Of a DNA stretch of 64,000 bases, positions 36,578 through 44,209 are shown one piece after another. The notes below the pieces were generated by a model that had not been told where the DNA came from, made no database searches, and saw only the letters and a list, made by a program, of their open reading frames with translations. The position numbers were made by a program, and so were the translations under genes. This DNA comes from Pseudomonas viridiflava (GTDB taxonomy: Bacteria; Pseudomonadota; Gammaproteobacteria; Pseudomonadales; Pseudomonadaceae). Within the stretch, counting starts at the first letter, position 1, and each line of letters starts with the position of its first letter. The stretch covers positions 558,001 through 622,000 of the forward strand of contig NZ_UTBZ01000001.1 of the NCBI RefSeq assembly GCF_900580865.1, in the 5' to 3' direction.

Positions 36578-37041
36578 GAGCTTTTTTTAGTGAAACTGGC
36601 GTCCCAACCGGTTCGATTGTGACATTTCGGCCGGCATAAGTGCCGTGAACCGGCCATCACAGCGGAGGTTGGTTGTTTTTTGAACAAGAAAAATCGACTA
36701 AAAACTAAGGAAAAAGCCTACGCAGGAAGACTAGAAGTCCTACTGTTTAAACGGTTTTTTTGTCGATATACGGTCGCCAGGAAACACCACGTAATGTTTT
36801 CGCGCGCAGTGTCAGCGATAAAATCCACGAGCTGGACGCTCTGGATCAATGTTTTGACTGATTGAAAGCTCAGCGCAAGTCCGTCGAACCACTGTGGGTC
36901 GGCGAACCTGCGGCGCAGCTTTTACCCCGACCCGGCCCTTGCGCAGGCACTCCCTGTACCCGTAGGTCACTCCGACCCTGCAACAGTCAGAACGTCCCGG
37001 CCCCTTGGTCATGCGTCTGCCTTCCTCAGGCGGGCGCAATG

Positions 37042-37065
37042 GAAGGCAGCAGGGCTGCTGCCTTC
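37042..37065 (-). terminator. Hairpin after the Ivy-family gene
   Basis: GAAGGCAGCAG and CTGCTGCCTTC form an 11-bp stem with a two-base core (or a 10-bp stem with a four-base loop), 10 bases past the stop. No T run follows. Confidence 0.45.
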
Positions 37066-37074
37066 ATGTTCGAA

Positions 37075-37539
37075 TCAGTACCACTTCGGATCTTTCTTCA
37101 GGGTTTCCATCAGCAGATCCTGCATGCCCTGATCGGGTTTGCCGAAGAAGCGATAGGTCGCATGTCGCGTCGGAGACTTGTCGGACGGCAGGCCTTCGGG
37201 CACGTCAACCAGCATGCCGTAGGCATCGTCCTTGTCGAAGCTGAACGCGACGATCAAGCGATGGTTGAGGCACTTGTCTGCATTCTCGCAGAGCGGGCCA
37301 ACCAGATACTTGTCGCCATCTTCTTCCACCGCGTTCATCTGCTGTTCGGAAGTGCCGGACAGGTTCATCACCCATTCCGGCAGGCGTTCTTCCTTCTTCA
37401 CCACGCCTTCCCAGGTCTCGCGGTATTGCGGGTCGGAACTCAACAGTTCGTTGACCCGCGTCTGGCCGTCATTGGCCGCCATCGCCATGGCACTACCGCC
37501 CAGAAGCAGGGCGGCTGCCAGTGTCTTTAAAGCACTCAT
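37075..37539 (-). CDS. Ivy-family (inhibitor of vertebrate lysozyme) periplasmic protein, variant loop
   Basis: A 154-residue periplasmic protein with a signal peptide (about 1-22, ending AMAAN). Family sequences WVMNLSGTSEQQ (near 56-67) and RHATYRFFGKPD near 126-137 support the Ivy fold. In E. coli Ivy the loop CKPHDC inserts a histidine into the lysozyme active site; here the loop is C84-ENADK-C90, one residue longer and without that histidine. By position it is PAO1 PA5481, the second Ivy paralogue. Lysozyme inhibition should therefore not be assumed; a role toward the cell's own lytic transglycosylases is possible. It precedes no gene on its strand until gltP. Confidence 0.85.
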   Translation of the reverse strand: MSALKTLAAALLLGGSAMAMAANDGQTRVNELLSSDPQYRETWEGVVKKEERLPEWVMNLSGTSEQQMNAVEEDGDKYLVGPLCENADKCLNHRLIVAFSFDKDDAYGMLVDVPEGLPSDKSPTRHATYRFFGKPDQGMQDLLMETLKKDPKWY

Positions 37540-37541
37540 CG

Positions 37542-37775
<234 letters not shown>

Positions 37776-37779
37776 TCAG

Positions 37780-38064
37780 TCAGAAAACCCAACGCTCTTC
37801 ACGTGGCAGTTGATCCAGTGGCTGCGCCTGATCGACATCTACCATGCGCATCGAAGCACTCTCGGCCTGGCTGCTGCTGACGGCGCTGAAGTGCGTTTGC
37901 GTGCTGTGCTGGATCGAGATCAGCGGCTCAACCTGCTGGCTGTTTTCCCAACGCAGGTATTGCTGGCAGGCGATCAGGGTGATCAACAGCGCAAGTACGC
38001 CAAACAGACCTTGCTGGATATGCAGTGGCGAGATACGCACTTGGGCGGCACGTTGGCGAGTCAT
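37780..38064 (-). CDS. Small hypothetical inner-membrane protein
   Basis: A 94-residue protein with a basic N-terminus, one membrane helix (about 17-35, IQQGLFGVLALLITLIACQQ) and a 55-residue polar tail likely in the periplasm. I recognise no family. It sits between the DUF1328 gene and the divergent algB, the place of PAO1 PA5482, which supports it being a real conserved gene linked to this locus. Confidence 0.6.
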   Translation of the reverse strand: MTRQRAAQVRISPLHIQQGLFGVLALLITLIACQQYLRWENSQQVEPLISIQHSTQTHFSAVSSSQAESASMRMVDVDQAQPLDQLPREERWVF

Positions 38065-38491
38065 CCTGGGTTCCTCACTCTTATTCGGTTAGGGCAATTC
38101 GTATCTGCCCGGGCTGAATGAGGTATTGCAGCCTGCATGCCAGTTTTTTAACTGAAAAATATCTAATAAAATCAATAAGTTATGTGTGAACAAAAAATTT
38201 CTGGCGACGCATCCTGCACGATGGGGCATCTGGAGTCGTGCGCAATGCACGATTTTTTCGTAGGAGATTTCAATCTTATGGAATTGAGAGCAGGGCGCAG
38301 ATGTCAGAAAAGTACGCAGGCAACGCCCTGCAAATCGGTGATTGTTTAAAAAATCAACAAAATCAAGGTATTGGCTGTAAAGACAGGAGAGAGCTACCCT
38401 CCTATGGCTGGCATCGTTCAGAATCAACCATGCAACTTGCCCGATTTTTCCGGGACTAACCCAAGACCAATCACTATGGAGCGTAGGAAAA
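38065..38491. other. 427-base leader region upstream of algB
   Basis: No supported protein gene. The left half is AT-rich. It holds a plus-strand terminator (38236-38258) with an alternative upstream pairing partner. The remaining 233 bases run to the algB start. Confidence 0.5.
38216..38258 (+). terminator. Terminator with a competing hairpin, upstream of algB
   Basis: TCGTGC (38236-38241) can pair with GCACGA at 38247-38252, followed by six Ts (terminator), or with an identical GCACGA at 38216-38221 (competing stem). Such mutually exclusive pairing is the layout of an attenuator; it may also simply end a short upstream RNA. Confidence 0.6.
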
Positions 38492-39838
38492 ATGGAATCT
38501 GCCACTGAGCATCAAGGCCGCATTCTGCTGGTGGACGACGAATCTGCCATCCTGCGTACTTTCCGTTATTGCCTCGAAGACGAAGGCTATACGGTTGCCA
38601 CAGCCAACAGCGCGGCTCAGGCCGACGCCTTGCTGCAACGTCAGGTTTTCGACCTGTGCTTCCTTGATCTGCGTCTGGGCGAAGACAACGGCCTCGACGT
38701 GCTGGCGCAGATGCGCATTCAGGCGCCATGGATGCGCGTGGTGATTGTGACCGCGCATTCGGCTGTCGATACTGCGGTAGATGCGATCCAGGCCGGCGCC
38801 GCCGACTATCTGGTCAAGCCGTGCAGCCCGGATCAACTGCGTCTGGCCACCGCCAAACAACTGGAAGTGCGCCAACTGTCCGCGCGCCTCGAAGCCCTTG
38901 AGGGCGAGATCCGCAAACCCAAGGACGGTCTCGATTCCCACAGCCCGGCGATGAAAGTCGTACTGGAAACGGCTCGCCAGGTTGCCAGCACTGACGCCAA
39001 CATTCTTATCCTTGGCGAGTCCGGCACCGGTAAAGGTGAGCTGGCCCGAGCGATTCATGGCTGGAGCAAACGCGAGAAGAAATCCTGCGTAACCATCAAC
39101 TGCCCGTCGTTGACCGCCGAACTGATGGAAAGCGAACTGTTCGGTCACAGCCGTGGCGCCTTTACCGGGGCCAGCGAAAGCACTTTGGGTCGGGTCAATC
39201 AAGCGGACGGCGGTACGCTGTTTCTCGACGAGATCGGCGACTTTCCCCTGACATTGCAACCAAAATTGCTGCGTTTTATTCAGGACAAGGAATACGAACG
39301 GGTAGGGGATCCGGTGACCCGGCGCGCTGATGTACGCATTTTGGCGGCCACCAACCTCAACCTCGAGGACATGGTTCGCGACGGGCGTTTCCGTGAGGAT
39401 CTGCTCTATCGCTTGAACGTCATCACCCTCCACCTGCCGCCCCTGCGCGAGCGCACCGAGGACATTCTCACGCTGGCCGATCGCTTTCTCGCCCGTTTCG
39501 TCAAAGAGTACGCACGTCCGGCAAGAGGCTTCAGTGATGAGGCGCGTGAGGCGCTGCTCGGCTACCGCTGGCCAGGCAACATTCGAGAGCTGCGTAACGT
39601 GGTCGAGCGGGCGAGCATCATCTGCCCGCAGGAACGCGTGGAAATCAGCCACCTCGGTATGGCCGAACAACCGGCCAACAACGCCCCTCGCGTCGGCGCG
39701 GCGTTGAGTCTCGACGAGTTGGAAAAAGCCCACATCGGCGCGGTTCTCGCCACCGCCGGCACGCTGGATCAAGCGGCAAAAACCCTCGGCATCGACGCTT
39801 CGACCCTGTACCGCAAGCGCAAGCAGTACAACCTGTGA
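38492..39838 (+). CDS. algB: Sigma-54-type NtrC-family response regulator AlgB
   Basis: Activator of alginate genes and wider virulence control, partner of KinB. The 448-residue protein has a receiver domain (about 10-125) with acidic D15/D16, phospho-acceptor D59 and K109; an AAA+ domain (about 150-385) with Walker A GESGTGK (175-181), GAFTGA (222-227) and Walker B TLFLDEIGDF; and a C-terminal Fis-type helix-turn-helix (LDQAAKTLGIDASTLYRKRKQ). The GAFTGA loop is intact, so sigma-54 contact is possible even though AlgB in P. aeruginosa is known to work without phosphorylation at algD. kinB begins 10 bases downstream. Confidence 0.96.
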   Translation: MESATEHQGRILLVDDESAILRTFRYCLEDEGYTVATANSAAQADALLQRQVFDLCFLDLRLGEDNGLDVLAQMRIQAPWMRVVIVTAHSAVDTAVDAIQAGAADYLVKPCSPDQLRLATAKQLEVRQLSARLEALEGEIRKPKDGLDSHSPAMKVVLETARQVASTDANILILGESGTGKGELARAIHGWSKREKKSCVTINCPSLTAELMESELFGHSRGAFTGASESTLGRVNQADGGTLFLDEIGDFPLTLQPKLLRFIQDKEYERVGDPVTRRADVRILAATNLNLEDMVRDGRFREDLLYRLNVITLHLPPLRERTEDILTLADRFLARFVKEYARPARGFSDEAREALLGYRWPGNIRELRNVVERASIICPQERVEISHLGMAEQPANNAPRVGAALSLDELEKAHIGAVLATAGTLDQAAKTLGIDASTLYRKRKQYNL

Positions 39839-39848
39839 GTGCCGGGCG

Positions 39849-41639
39849 ATGAAACTGGCGATGAAGTTGCGGACCCGTTTGTTCTTGAGCATTTCCGCGC
39901 TAATCACCGTGGCTTTGCTCGGGCTGCTGCTCGGGCTGGTCAGCGTGATGCAGATGGCCGGTACTCAAGAAGCCTTGGTGCGCAGCAACTTCGTCACTCT
40001 GGATCTGGGGCTCAAGTTGCGGCAGACGCTGGGTGATCAACTGATCATCATGCTCGCGGAAAAGCCTGATCCCGTGGCGTTCGAAGCGTCGAAGCAGCAT
40101 TACTTCGAGTTGCTGGACCAAGGCATCGCCCAAGAGCAAGAGGGCGATGGCCGGTTATACGGCTTCAGTCGGGCAAAAGCGGATTATCTGAGCTTCCTGG
40201 AAGCTTTCGATTTGTCCCGAGATCCGGCCAGCTCGATGAGCAGCAGCGCCGACTTTCGAGAGCGCTTCAACACGCTGCGTAACGGGCTGATCACCGAACA
40301 CAAGCATGCGCTGGACAACATCAACGCGGTACAGCGTGAGGCGCGTGACCGTGCCTTGTTGATTGCCGGTCTGCTGGGATTTGTCGGATTGGCGGTGCTG
40401 ATCATCGGTTTCATCACGGCCCACGGCATTGCCAGGCGTTTCGGCGCGCCGATCGAGGCGCTGGCGAAAGCGGCAGACAATATCGGCCAAGGCAATTTTG
40501 AAGTAACCCTGCCGATTTCCTCGGCGATGGAGATGAATCTGCTGACCAAACGCTTCGGCCTGATGGCTGAAGCGCTGCGTGAGCATCAGGCGACCAACGT
40601 CGATGAATTGCTCGCGGGCCAGCAACGCTTGCAGGCGGTGCTCGACAGCATCGATGATGGCTTGCTGATGATCGACCGTCAGGGGAATCTGGAACACCTC
40701 AATCCCGTCGCCCAGCGGCAGTTGGGTTGGGACGATGATCGTCTCGGCCAGGGACTGGGTACGGCGCTTGGGCGGCCCGAGCTGGATGCGCAACTGCAAT
40801 TGGTGCTGCGCGGCGGCACTCTGGAGCGGGCGCCGGAAGATTTGAGTATCGAGGTCGACGGCGAATCACGCCTGCTGACCTACAGCCTGACGCCGGTCAG
40901 TCATACCCAAGGTCATATCCTCGGTGCGGTGATGGTGCTGCACGATGTCACCGAGCAGCGCGCCTTTGAGCGGGTGCGCAGCGAATTCGTCTTGCGTGCT
41001 TCCCATGAGCTGCGCACGCCGGTCACTGGCATGCACATGGCGTTCGGCTTGTTCCGTGAGCGGGCGAAGTTTCCCGCGGAGTCCCGCGAGGCTGATCTGC
41101 TCGACACCGTGAACGAGGAAATGCAGCGCCTGATGCAGTTGATCAATGACCTGCTCAACTTTTCGCGTTATCAGAACGGCCTGCAGAAACTCACGCTGGC
41201 GCCGTGCTCCATCGAAGATTTGCTAGAGCAGGCGCAATTGCGTTTTGCCGATTCGGCGGCGGCCAAGGGCATCGCCCTGAATGTCGAAGTACAGGCGCCG
41301 CTGCCACGTTTGCAGGCCGATCAGGCGCAGCTCGATCGCGTACTCGATAACCTCATCGACAACGCCCTGCGCCATACCGCCCGTGACGGTCAGATCCGCT
41401 TGCAGGCGCGTCGACATGGTGAGCGGGTGATCATCAGTGTTGAAGACAATGGCGAAGGTATTGCTTACGGCCAGCAGGGGCGGATCTTCGAGCCGTTCGT
41501 GCAGGTCGGCCGCAAAAAGGGCGGTGCCGGGCTTGGTCTGGCGCTGTGCAAGGAAATCGTCCAGCTGCATGGCGGACGTATGGGGGTTTATTCGCGGCCG
41601 GGGCAGGGCACGCAGTTCTATATGGCGCTCGCCGTTTAG
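39849..41639 (+). CDS. kinB: Sensor histidine kinase KinB
   Basis: Inner-membrane sensor of 596 residues paired with AlgB. Two helices (about 13-36 and 170-190) bracket a periplasmic sensor of about 130 residues, followed by HAMP (about 190-245), PAS (about 258-365), HisKA with phospho-acceptor H386 (RASHELRTP) and HATPase_c with NLIDNALRHTARDG, VEDNGEGI and GGAGLGLALCKEI. In P. aeruginosa KinB also acts as a phosphatase on AlgB and restrains alginate production. Its stop codon overlaps the stop of the convergent EAL gene by two bases. Confidence 0.95.
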   Translation: MKLAMKLRTRLFLSISALITVALLGLLLGLVSVMQMAGTQEALVRSNFVTLDLGLKLRQTLGDQLIIMLAEKPDPVAFEASKQHYFELLDQGIAQEQEGDGRLYGFSRAKADYLSFLEAFDLSRDPASSMSSSADFRERFNTLRNGLITEHKHALDNINAVQREARDRALLIAGLLGFVGLAVLIIGFITAHGIARRFGAPIEALAKAADNIGQGNFEVTLPISSAMEMNLLTKRFGLMAEALREHQATNVDELLAGQQRLQAVLDSIDDGLLMIDRQGNLEHLNPVAQRQLGWDDDRLGQGLGTALGRPELDAQLQLVLRGGTLERAPEDLSIEVDGESRLLTYSLTPVSHTQGHILGAVMVLHDVTEQRAFERVRSEFVLRASHELRTPVTGMHMAFGLFRERAKFPAESREADLLDTVNEEMQRLMQLINDLLNFSRYQNGLQKLTLAPCSIEDLLEQAQLRFADSAAAKGIALNVEVQAPLPRLQADQAQLDRVLDNLIDNALRHTARDGQIRLQARRHGERVIISVEDNGEGIAYGQQGRIFEPFVQVGRKKGGAGLGLALCKEIVQLHGGRMGVYSRPGQGTQFYMALAV

Positions 41640-43252
41640 GCTTCGTCGTCCATGCGCCTTCCCGCGAGGCGTCGGCCACGGGTGATCAATTCAATGAATT
41701 GCACCGCGCTCAGCGCATGGGCGAACAACCAGCCCTGACCGAACTTCACTCCTTCGCTGCTGAGCAATTGTGCCTGTGATTCCAGCTCGATGCCTTCGGC
41801 AATCACTTTCAGATCCAGCGCCTGGGCCATGTGAATGATGTGCGGGGCGACGCCGCTGCTCGCCGCGTCATGGCCCAGTGCATCAATGAACGCCTTGTCG
41901 ATTTTCAGGCAATCGACCGGCAAGGTCTGCAGGTAGGCAAGGCTGCAATAGCCGGTGCCGAAGTCATCGATCAACACTTGATGGCCGACATCGCGCAGCG
42001 CTTGCAGGTTTTCCCGCGCCACCACCACATCAATCAACCCGCGTTCGGTGACCTCGAAGGCAATCTGCCGCGCGGCGACTCGGTGCAATGTGAGCAAGCG
42101 CGCCATGACCAGACCGATGCGCGGCACCATCACGTCGCAGGCTGCGAGGTTGACCGAGATATACAGCTGCGGGTTGGCGCGCAGCAATTGGCCCAATTGC
42201 TCCAGCAGACGCTGCAGGACGAAATCGGTCATCTGGCGGATTTGCCCGGTGTTTTCCGCCATGGGGATAAACAGGTCAGGGCTGGTCAGTGTGCCGTCCG
42301 GGCGGCGCCAGCGCAGCAGGGCTTCGGCGCCCACGCAGTTGCGGCTGTCGAGATCGAAGATCGGCTGGTAGAGCACCTGCAACTCACCGCGACGAATCGC
42401 GCCGTGAAGCTCGGCGTCCATCGACTGACGCTGGCGCACCAGCAGGAAAACGAAGAATCCCGAAAATGCGCCAAGCAGCACACATGCCGGGATCATCCAC
42501 CACCAGATAGCTGGAATATGCATACCGGTTCTGGGCGTAATCAACACCAGCTGATATTCCGGGTTGTCGGTGGGCATGCGGTAGATCAGCCGGGTTTGCG
42601 TGACTTGCAAGGCATCGCGGCTTTTCGGTGGCCAGTGTTCCGTTGGCGGCCAGGCTTGCGCCAGGCCGAGCACCGGAATGGCCCGGGTGCCGTGATCGAG
42701 CACCACTAGCAGGCTGCTGCCGGGCGACAGATCGACCATGTCGGTCAGGTGCCCGCGCGAAGTGGCTACGCGGAAATTGCCGCGGCCCAGCATCAGCGCG
42801 GCGCGGTTTTCATCGGGTTCGGTGGTGGTATTCAGCCAATAGCTGTAAGTCGGCCCTCTGATATCTGGCGCCCGCACTACCGACACGCCTTCCTGACGCG
42901 GACGGTTGGAGCAGATCCGTGAGGCGTCCATATAGGCTGCTTCATAGACGAAGCGATAGTTGAAGGTGACTTGCTGCAGGGTGGCGATCATTTCATCGTC
43001 ACAACTGCGTAGCGGCTGCGCTTCGAGATCGTCGAGACTTTCGCGCAACTGACCGAACAATTGTTCGAGGCGGGCGAGGAAACGTTCCCCTTGCGCGTTC
43101 ATTTCCTGACTTTCGCTTTGCTCGACCTGACGCATCGCCACAAACATACCGCCGGCGATCAACAGACTTGCACTGAGGACAGCCGCGATCATCGCCAAAA
43201 ACCAGGGGCGATAAAACCAGCTACGCAGCGTCTCTCGGGTAGCAACCATCAT
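41636..43252 (-). CDS. CSS-motif EAL-domain c-di-GMP phosphodiesterase
   Basis: A 538-residue inner-membrane enzyme. An N-terminal helix (about 19-40), a periplasmic CSS-motif domain with C84 and C114-S115, and a second helix (about 250-272) precede an EAL domain (about 280-530). Catalytic sequences are intact: EAL at 310-312, the NLAA and FEVTERG metal-site motifs, and DDFGTGYCSLAYLQ. In E. coli relatives the periplasmic cysteines respond to DsbA/DsbB redox state and proteolysis; dsbA is 4 kb away here. It should degrade c-di-GMP, opposing nearby DgcP. The start codon is uncertain by one residue (M1 or M2). Confidence 0.9.
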   Translation of the reverse strand: MMVATRETLRSWFYRPWFLAMIAAVLSASLLIAGGMFVAMRQVEQSESQEMNAQGERFLARLEQLFGQLRESLDDLEAQPLRSCDDEMIATLQQVTFNYRFVYEAAYMDASRICSNRPRQEGVSVVRAPDIRGPTYSYWLNTTTEPDENRAALMLGRGNFRVATSRGHLTDMVDLSPGSSLLVVLDHGTRAIPVLGLAQAWPPTEHWPPKSRDALQVTQTRLIYRMPTDNPEYQLVLITPRTGMHIPAIWWWMIPACVLLGAFSGFFVFLLVRQRQSMDAELHGAIRRGELQVLYQPIFDLDSRNCVGAEALLRWRRPDGTLTSPDLFIPMAENTGQIRQMTDFVLQRLLEQLGQLLRANPQLYISVNLAACDVMVPRIGLVMARLLTLHRVAARQIAFEVTERGLIDVVVARENLQALRDVGHQVLIDDFGTGYCSLAYLQTLPVDCLKIDKAFIDALGHDAASSGVAPHIIHMAQALDLKVIAEGIELESQAQLLSSEGVKFGQGWLFAHALSAVQFIELITRGRRLAGRRMDDEA

Positions 43253-43325
43253 GGAATATCCGAAGAATTACCAATGAGTTATAGCTGCTGATTGCAATTA
43301 CGCCCTGACCGTCGGGCGGGCGTCA

Positions 43326-44108
43326 TTATTTTGTCTGATTGAGGACCAGCAACAACGCTGCCGTTTGCGCATCCGGCGTGCCGTCGAAGCGCGAAGGCCG
43401 GAAGTGCATCTGGAAAGCTGCGAGGACATGGCGTGTCGCAACGTCCAGTTCGCCGGTCTGCGGCGTGTCGTAGCCCAAGTGCGCCAATTGCGCCTGGAAC
43501 CAGCTGATGCTCGGCAGTTCACTGCTGTTGAACAGCGCCTGCTGACGCGCCACGGCTTGCTCGTTTGGCCACAGGCCGAGGCCTTCGGCGGCGAGGCGTT
43601 TCCACGGGAACATTGGCCCCGGATCGAGTTTGCGCAGCGGCGCGATGTCGCTATGGCCAATGATGTGCCGCGGGCTGATGCCGTTGCGCTTGCTGATGTC
43701 CTTGAGCAGGACGATCAGTGATTGAATCTGCGCTTCGCTGTACGGATACCACAGTCGCCCGGTCGGCGTGTCCTTGAAGCCCGGATTGACGATTTCGATA
43801 CCGATGGAGCTGGAGTTGAGCCAGGTGCGGCCCTGCCATTGGCTTTCGCCGGCGTGCCAGGCGCGCTGGTTTTCATCCATCAGCTTGTAGACAGTGCCGC
43901 TCTTGTCGTCGCCGATCAGGTAATGGCTGCTGACTTCGCCGTGGGTCAGCAATTGCAGCGAGCGCTCCAGCGAGGCCGACGTGTAATGCACGACCACAAA
44001 CTGAATGCGGCTGTCGTAATTGGCCGAAGGATGGCTGGTGTTGTAGCGCGGGCCGCTGGCACAACCGGCCAGAACGAGCAGCGAAGCGAGGAGGGTAAAG
44101 AATTTCAT
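43326..44108 (-). CDS. ampDh2: N-acetylmuramoyl-L-alanine amidase, lipoprotein (AmpDh2-like)
   Basis: Zinc amidase that cuts the stem peptide from muramic acid, acting in the periplasm at the outer membrane. The 260-residue protein has a lipobox LAGC with Cys16, an Amidase_2 domain (about 25-190) with zinc-site sequences VVHYTSASLE and IGHSDIAPLRKLDPGPMFPW and HAGESQW, and a C-terminal PG_binding_1-like domain (about 195-255). The start at 44108 rather than 44129 places the signal peptide at the N-terminus. The place (after kinB, before dgcP) is that of PAO1 PA5485. Confidence 0.92.
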   Translation of the reverse strand: MKFFTLLASLLVLAGCASGPRYNTSHPSANYDSRIQFVVVHYTSASLERSLQLLTHGEVSSHYLIGDDKSGTVYKLMDENQRAWHAGESQWQGRTWLNSSSIGIEIVNPGFKDTPTGRLWYPYSEAQIQSLIVLLKDISKRNGISPRHIIGHSDIAPLRKLDPGPMFPWKRLAAEGLGLWPNEQAVARQQALFNSSELPSISWFQAQLAHLGYDTPQTGELDVATRHVLAAFQMHFRPSRFDGTPDAQTAALLLVLNQTK

Positions 44109-44209
44109 GGCAGAAGGCAGTACACGCAAGACAGTAATGCAACAGTGTAACGTACTGCCTTGCGTCTCGACGGTCAGCGGGCGGATTTAAACAAAATGGA
44201 ACAATTTGC

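Larger units (their letters stand above)
36373..37074. other. 702-base intergenic region between gltP and the Ivy gene
   Basis: No supported protein gene; short plus-strand frames here lack ribosome sites and family features. It holds a minus-strand terminator (36500-36537), a perfect 15-bp palindrome (36563-36577), and a hairpin after the Ivy gene (37042-37065). The middle part (36660-36840) is AT-rich. The gltP promoter and possibly a small RNA are here. Confidence 0.5.

Noticed and set aside
36680..36865. 61-codon plus-strand frame in the gltP-Ivy gap
   Set aside because: Rich in K, R and V, no convincing ribosome site or family, in an AT-rich region; the frames at 36862-37530 are antisense to the Ivy gene.
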